In this document: one piece after another, positions 60,254-64,000 of the stretch
Layout: the number at the start of each line of letters is the position of its first letter
Position numbering within the stretch: the stretch's first letter is position 1
From: Streptococcus gallinaceus
GTDB lineage: Bacteria > Bacillota > Bacilli > Lactobacillales > Streptococcaceae
Direction of reading: 5' to 3'
DNA length: 64,000 bases
Assembly (NCBI RefSeq): GCF_024170225.1
Contig: NZ_JALJXU010000002.1
Location: 62,001 to 126,000 of the forward strand
Program-made: the position numbers and the translations under genes
The notes under the pieces: model-generated
What the model was told of the DNA's origin: nothing
The model's input: only the letters and a program-made list of their open reading frames with translations
The model's database searches: none

Positions 60254-60840
60254 CAAAGATTATCGGAATTACAGGGGGAATTGCCTCTGGGAAGTCGACT
60301 GTGACAGCTTATTTGCGACAATTAGGCTACCAAGTAATTGATTCAGACCAAGTGGTGCACGACCTCCAAGTAAAAGGTGGAAAATTGTATCAGGCCTTGG
60401 TGGAGTGGCTGGGGCAGGATATTTTGGATCAAGAAGGCCATCTCAATCGTCCTGCCTTGGCACAAATTATCTTTTCATCCAAGGAAAATTTGGACCGGTC
60501 AGCAGACTTGCAAAATGGCATCATCCGCGCAGAGTTAGGGAAGAGAAGAGACCAGTTGGTGCAGACAGAGTCTGTGTTTTTCATGGATATTCCCCTGCTC
60601 ATCGAGGCTGATTATGTGGACTGGTTTGATGAAATTTGGCTAGTGGCTCTAGATGAAGAAACCCAGTTGCAGCGCTTGAAAGAGCGCAATGGTTACTCGG
60701 ACCAGGAGGCGAAAAAACGTTTGGACAGTCAGATGTCTCTGGCGCAGAAACATCCATTTGCTCATTGTGTGATTGACAATAGTGGCAGTAAAGAGGAAAC
60801 TTTTGCCCAAATTAGGCACGCCTTGGAAGGAATTTCCTAA
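60250..60840 (+). CDS. coaE: Dephospho-CoA kinase
   Basis: 196 residues from the ATG at 60250. The P-loop GGIASGKS begins at residue 8; the DSDQVVHDL motif and [10 protein letters not shown] follow. It phosphorylates dephospho-CoA, the last step of CoA synthesis. ATGA overlap with mutM indicates coupled translation. Confidence 0.95.
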   Translation: MTKIIGITGGIASGKSTVTAYLRQLGYQVIDSDQVVHDLQVKGGKLYQALVEWLGQDILDQEGHLNRPALAQIIFSSKENLDRSADLQNGIIRAELGKRRDQLVQTESVFFMDIPLLIEADYVDWFDEIWLVALDEETQLQRLKERNGYSDQEAKKRLDSQMSLAQKHPFAHCVIDNSGSKEETFAQIRHALEGIS

Positions 60841-60865
60841 AAAATCAGTCTTTCTTCTGGCTTTG

Positions 60866-60874
60866 TGTTATAAT
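60866..60874 (+). promoter_or_regulatory. Extended -10 promoter before the PmrA-like gene
   Basis: TGTTATAAT, 26 bases before the ATG at 60901. Confidence 0.6.
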
Positions 60875-60900
60875 AGTCAAAGACTTTACAGAGAAAGAAG

Positions 60901-62119
60901 ATGATGACTTATTTCGACGAATGCAGTAAATTGGCGTCAAAATTTAAAAGTAGCTTGGCTCGGGAACTTCTTTACTGGGGCAAGCTTTTCACTTGTTATG
61001 CCCTTCATGGTGCTTTATGTAGAAGAGCTGGGTGCGCCTAAAAGCAAGGTGGAGCTGTATGCTGGCCTGGCCGTATCGCTTTCAGCCCTAGCCTCAGCTC
61101 TGGTTTCCCCGATTTGGGGTCGCTTGGCGGACCGATTTGGTCGCAAGCCCATGATGGTCCGAGCAGCGTTAGTCATGACCTTCACCATGGGTGGGCTAGC
61201 TTTTGTGTCCAATGTTTACTGGCTGTTGGTATTGCGGATATTGAATGGTGTCTTTGCGGGCTATGTGCCTAATTCGACGGCCCTGATTGCCAGTCAGGCT
61301 CCAAAGGAACATTCGGGATATGCCTTAGGGACCTTGGCAACAGGTGTTACGGGCGGCAGTCTGATTGGTCCCTTGCTTGGAGGGCTCTTGGCAGAGTGGC
61401 TCGGTATTCGACAAGTCTTTCTCTTGGTTGGCTTCATTCTCTTAATCTGTACCTTGATGACGATTTTCTTGGTTAAGGAAGATTTTGAGCCCATTACGCG
61501 GGAAGATGTGTTGCCGACTCGAGAAGTTTTCAGACAGGTTAGCAGCTTGCAAATCATGATTGGCTTGTTTGTAACCAGCATGATTATTCAAATTTCGGCC
61601 CAGTCTATTGCACCGATTTTAACGCTCTACATTCGTCATCTGGGGCAAACGACAAATCTCATGTTTGTGTCTGGTTTGATTGTGTCAGCACTTGGTTTTT
61701 CAAGCATGCTGAGCTCGTCTTTTCTGGGAAAAATTGGCGACAGAATTGGCAATCATAGACTTTTATTGCTTGCCTTGTTTTATAGCTTTGCCATGTATTT
61801 TCTCTGCGCTTTAGCTCAGACGCCGCTGCAATTAGGGATTCTTCGTTTCCTTTACGGTTTTGGCGTAGGAGCCCTCATGCCAAGTATCAATTCACTTCTG
61901 AGCAAGATTACACCTAGAGAAGGGATTTCACGGATTTTTAGCTACAATCAGATGTTTAGCTATATGGGGCAAGTGGCAGGGCCTTTTGTCGGGTCAATGG
62001 TGGCTACTCACCTAGGTTACCGAATGGTCTTTTACGTGACGGCGATGATTGTCTTTGTCAATTTTAGCTGGAGTTTAATCAATTTTAGAAAGTATCTTAA
62101 AGTAAAGGAAATTGTGTGA
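60901..62119 (+). CDS. PmrA-like MFS multidrug transporter, 5' end frame-disrupted
   Basis: The body is a 12-helix MFS exporter ([15 protein letters not shown] motif [14 protein letters not shown]) with high similarity to streptococcal PmrA. The ATG at 60901 with gagaaag upstream leads into MMTYFDE and then the wrong frame; in the correct frame the protein continues [20 protein letters not shown], which is the expected helix 1. One extra base between about 60904 and 60923 explains this. The next in-frame ATG is 60998, which would drop helix 1. So the gene is probably inactive unless the extra base is a sequencing error. It sits in the standard place before rpmG-secG. Confidence 0.78.
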
Positions 62120-62265
62120 GAGTAAAAATTAATTTACAATGTTCAGAGTGTGGCAGCAAAAACTATCTGACCAGCAAGAATAGTAAAACTCATCCGCAGA
62201 AAATAGAGGTTCTAAAGTATTGTCCCAAGGAAAGAAAAGTGACCCTTCACCTTGAAACAAAATAG
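62116..62265 (+). CDS. rpmG: 50S ribosomal protein L33
   Basis: 49 residues, start GTG overlapping the pmrA stop, with aaagga upstream. Sequence [17 protein letters not shown] and [17 protein letters not shown] is L33. The CxxC pair at residues 9 and 12 is kept, Cys36 remains, but the fourth zinc Cys is Glu, a form also seen in streptococcal paralogues. Its 3' end carries the secG promoter. Confidence 0.93.
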   Translation: MRVKINLQCSECGSKNYLTSKNSKTHPQKIEVLKYCPKERKVTLHLETK

Positions 62266-62280
62266 AATATGTGTTATACT
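62252..62280 (+). promoter_or_regulatory. Promoter of secG
   Basis: TTGAAA at 62252-62257, 17-base spacer, TATACT at 62275-62280. Confidence 0.7.
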
Positions 62281-62311
62281 GTAGGGAGTTATTGAAGGAA
62301 GTGAACAAAAA

Positions 62312-62545
62312 ATGTACCAAATTTTATTAACCGTTCTTTTAGTTTTATCAGTGATTACAGTTGTTGTAATCTTTTTACAGCCTGCTAAAAACCAATCTAG
62401 CAATGTTTTTGATGCCAGTTCAGGTGCCCTATTCGAGCGAACAAAAGCACGTGGATTTGAGGCAGTGATGCAACGTTTGACAGCTATCCTTGTATTGTTA
62501 TGGATGCTTGTAGCTGTTGGTTTGGTTATCATTTCAAGTAAATAA
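62312..62545 (+). CDS. secG: Preprotein translocase subunit SecG
   Basis: 77 residues, two membrane helices joined by a loop with SSGALFERTKARGFEAVM. SecG supports the SecYEG channel. Its place before rnr is standard in streptococci. Confidence 0.95.
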   Translation: MYQILLTVLLVLSVITVVVIFLQPAKNQSSNVFDASSGALFERTKARGFEAVMQRLTAILVLLWMLVAVGLVIISSK

Positions 62546-62553
62546 ATGGTACA

Positions 62554-62577
62554 GGGGCTTATCAGTCCCTTTTTTTG
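62554..62577 (+). terminator. Terminator after secG
   Basis: ggggct (62554-62559) pairs with agtccc (62564-62569, one G-T pair), loop tatc, then eight T. Only a short distance separates it from rnr. Confidence 0.8.
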
Positions 62578-62587
62578 TAGAGGAATC

Positions 62588-64000
62588 ATGAAAAAAGATA
62601 TTAAAGAATATATAGCAGAGGTCGGTCTTGTGACCATGGATCAGCTTGCAGATCAGCTAGGAGCGACGTCTTCCAAGGAATTTGTCGAGTTGATCAAACT
62701 GGTTTCCAAGATGGAAAGTCAAAGACAACTGCAATTTGACAAGAAGGGACGAATCTCCCTTCCTAAGAAGAAAGAAAAGCAGGCCATCACCATTAAGGGA
62801 ATTTTTCGTGCCCATAAAAATGGATTTGGCTTTGTGACGGTGGATGAGGAAGAGGACGACCTCTTTGTCGGTCGAAATGATGTCAATCATGCCATCGAAG
62901 GCGATACAGTTGAGGTTGCCATTACCAAGGTAGCAGACCGTTTAAAAGGAACTGCGGCCGAAGCACGCGTGGTTGATATTTTAGACCATGCCTTGAAGAC
63001 AGCTGTCGGCCTCTTGATTTTGGATGAAGAAAAGCCCAAGTATGCTGGCTATATCAAGTCAAAAAATCAAAAAATTCAGCAACGCATTTACGTTAAAAAA
63101 TCACCACTAGTCCTAACTGGGACGGAGATTATCAAGGTTGATATTGAAAAATATCCAAGTAAGAAGCATGATTTCTTTGTGGCAACCTTGCGTGATGTGG
63201 TCGGTCATCAAGACGATGTCGGCATTGATGTGCTGGAAGTTTTGGAGTCAATGGATATCGTTTCCGAGTTTCCAGAAGAGGTTTTGGCAGAGGCCAATCG
63301 TGTACCCGAGGCACCGTCCGAAAAGGATATGGAAGGCCGTTTGGATTTACGGGATGAAATTACCTTTACCATTGACGGCGCAGATGCCAAGGACTTGGAC
63401 GATGCTGTCCATATCAAGCAGCTGAAAAATGGCAATCTAGAGCTTGGTGTCCATATCGCTGATGTGTCTTATTATGTGATGGAAGGCTCAGCTCTGGACA
63501 AAGAGGCGCTCAATCGTGGGACCTCAGTCTATGTGACAGACCGTGTGGTACCCATGTTGCCAGAGCGGCTGTCAAATGGCATTTGCTCGCTCAATCCAAA
63601 TGTCGACCGCTTGACCCAGTCAGCTATTATGGAGATTGACCGCAAAGGTCGAGTTGTCAAGCATTGGATTGGACAGACGGTCATCAAGACTGCCTTCCGT
63701 ATGACCTACTCAGATGTCAATGAGATCATTGCAGGGAATGCGGAAAAAGCTGCGCAATTTAAAAAAATTGTGCCAAGTATTGAGCTGATGGTCAAACTGC
63801 ACAAGACGCTTGAAAATATGCGACTCGGTCGTGGTGCCCTTAATTTTGATACCAGCGAAGCAAAAATCATTGTCAATAAAGATGGTTTACCTGTGGACAT
63901 CGTCTTGCGTCAACGTGGACTGGCAGAGCGAATGATTGAGTCCTTTATGTTAGCAGCCAATGAAACAGTTGCAGAGCATTTTGCCCAGTTAGAACTGCCT
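62588..64000 (+). CDS. rnr: Ribonuclease R, 3' partial
   Basis: 471 codons are present and the frame runs off the window end. An N-terminal helix-turn-helix-like part and two cold-shock domains (GIFRAHKNGFGFVTVDEEEDD) precede the RNB catalytic domain: TIDGADAKDLDDAVHIK (metal-binding Asp residues) and GVHIADVSYYVMEGSALDKEA (given as GVHIADVSYYV). RNase R degrades structured RNA 3' to 5'. ATG 62588 follows aggaatc. Confidence 0.95.
   Translation, partial: MKKDIKEYIAEVGLVTMDQLADQLGATSSKEFVELIKLVSKMESQRQLQFDKKGRISLPKKKEKQAITIKGIFRAHKNGFGFVTVDEEEDDLFVGRNDVNHAIEGDTVEVAITKVADRLKGTAAEARVVDILDHALKTAVGLLILDEEKPKYAGYIKSKNQKIQQRIYVKKSPLVLTGTEIIKVDIEKYPSKKHDFFVATLRDVVGHQDDVGIDVLEVLESMDIVSEFPEEVLAEANRVPEAPSEKDMEGRLDLRDEITFTIDGADAKDLDDAVHIKQLKNGNLELGVHIADVSYYVMEGSALDKEALNRGTSVYVTDRVVPMLPERLSNGICSLNPNVDRLTQSAIMEIDRKGRVVKHWIGQTVIKTAFRMTYSDVNEIIAGNAEKAAQFKKIVPSIELMVKLHKTLENMRLGRGALNFDTSEAKIIVNKDGLPVDIVLRQRGLAERMIESFMLAANETVAEHFAQLELP

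Overview
The window looks like a low-GC Gram-positive chromosome, most likely Streptococcus suis or a close relative. The basis is familiarity with the proteins and gene orders (xseA-xseB-ispA-tlyA-argR-recN, pyrH-frr-cvfB, ybeY-dgkA-era, mutM-coaE-pmrA-rpmG-secG-rnr), an AdcR-type zinc operator in front of a histidine-triad (Pht) surface protein, and a mevalonate pathway. No database search was possible, so the species call is an inference.

Layout. 1-2270: end of a GH65 disaccharide phosphorylase gene with pgmB. 2465-7767: dense housekeeping operon (exonuclease VII, prenyl synthase, TlyA, ArgR, RecN), then a frameshifted HD hydrolase gene (7791-8451). 8534-11224: degV, a GDSL lipase, a YpmS-like protein and hup. 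11285-12809: small AT-rich patch with a broken membrane-protein gene and an acetyltransferase. 12862-16509 (minus): thiolase, HMG-CoA synthase and HMG-CoA reductase (upper mevalonate pathway). 16736-25737: gpmA, small enzymes, the 984-residue Pht protein, a decayed traX-like gene, gloA, pgdA and a GT14 glycosyltransferase. 25861-32960: lipid II flippase family protein, pyrH, frr, cvfB, EVE, panE-like, yozE, NUDIX and phoH. 33111-34598: MFS exporter with a structured leader, then tRNA-Thr.

34599-43357 is AT-rich and accessory-looking: a second (intact) TraX-family gene, a YdcF-like protein, a secreted trypsin-like protease, a degraded locus, a glutathione S-transferase family protein, DUF3955 and TMEM175 membrane proteins, and a three-gene cluster of TrmB regulator, TauE/SafE permease and ornithine-cyclodeaminase-like enzyme. 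43435-50682 is a beta-galactoside module: lipoprotein binding protein, two permeases, a GH2 beta-galactosidase and a LacI regulator, without its own ABC ATPase. 50707-54452 is a heterodimeric multidrug-type ABC exporter behind a leader with a 21-codon peptide ORF and mutually exclusive hairpins, the best candidate here for a regulatory system worth experiments. 54472-64000 returns to housekeeping genes, ending inside rnr.

A recurrent theme is gene decay: at least five genes carry frameshifts or in-frame stops (7791-8451, 11285-11941, 21994-22693, 58714-59205, 5' end of 60901-62119). The nonsense codons are unlikely to be simple homopolymer sequencing errors; the frameshifts could be.
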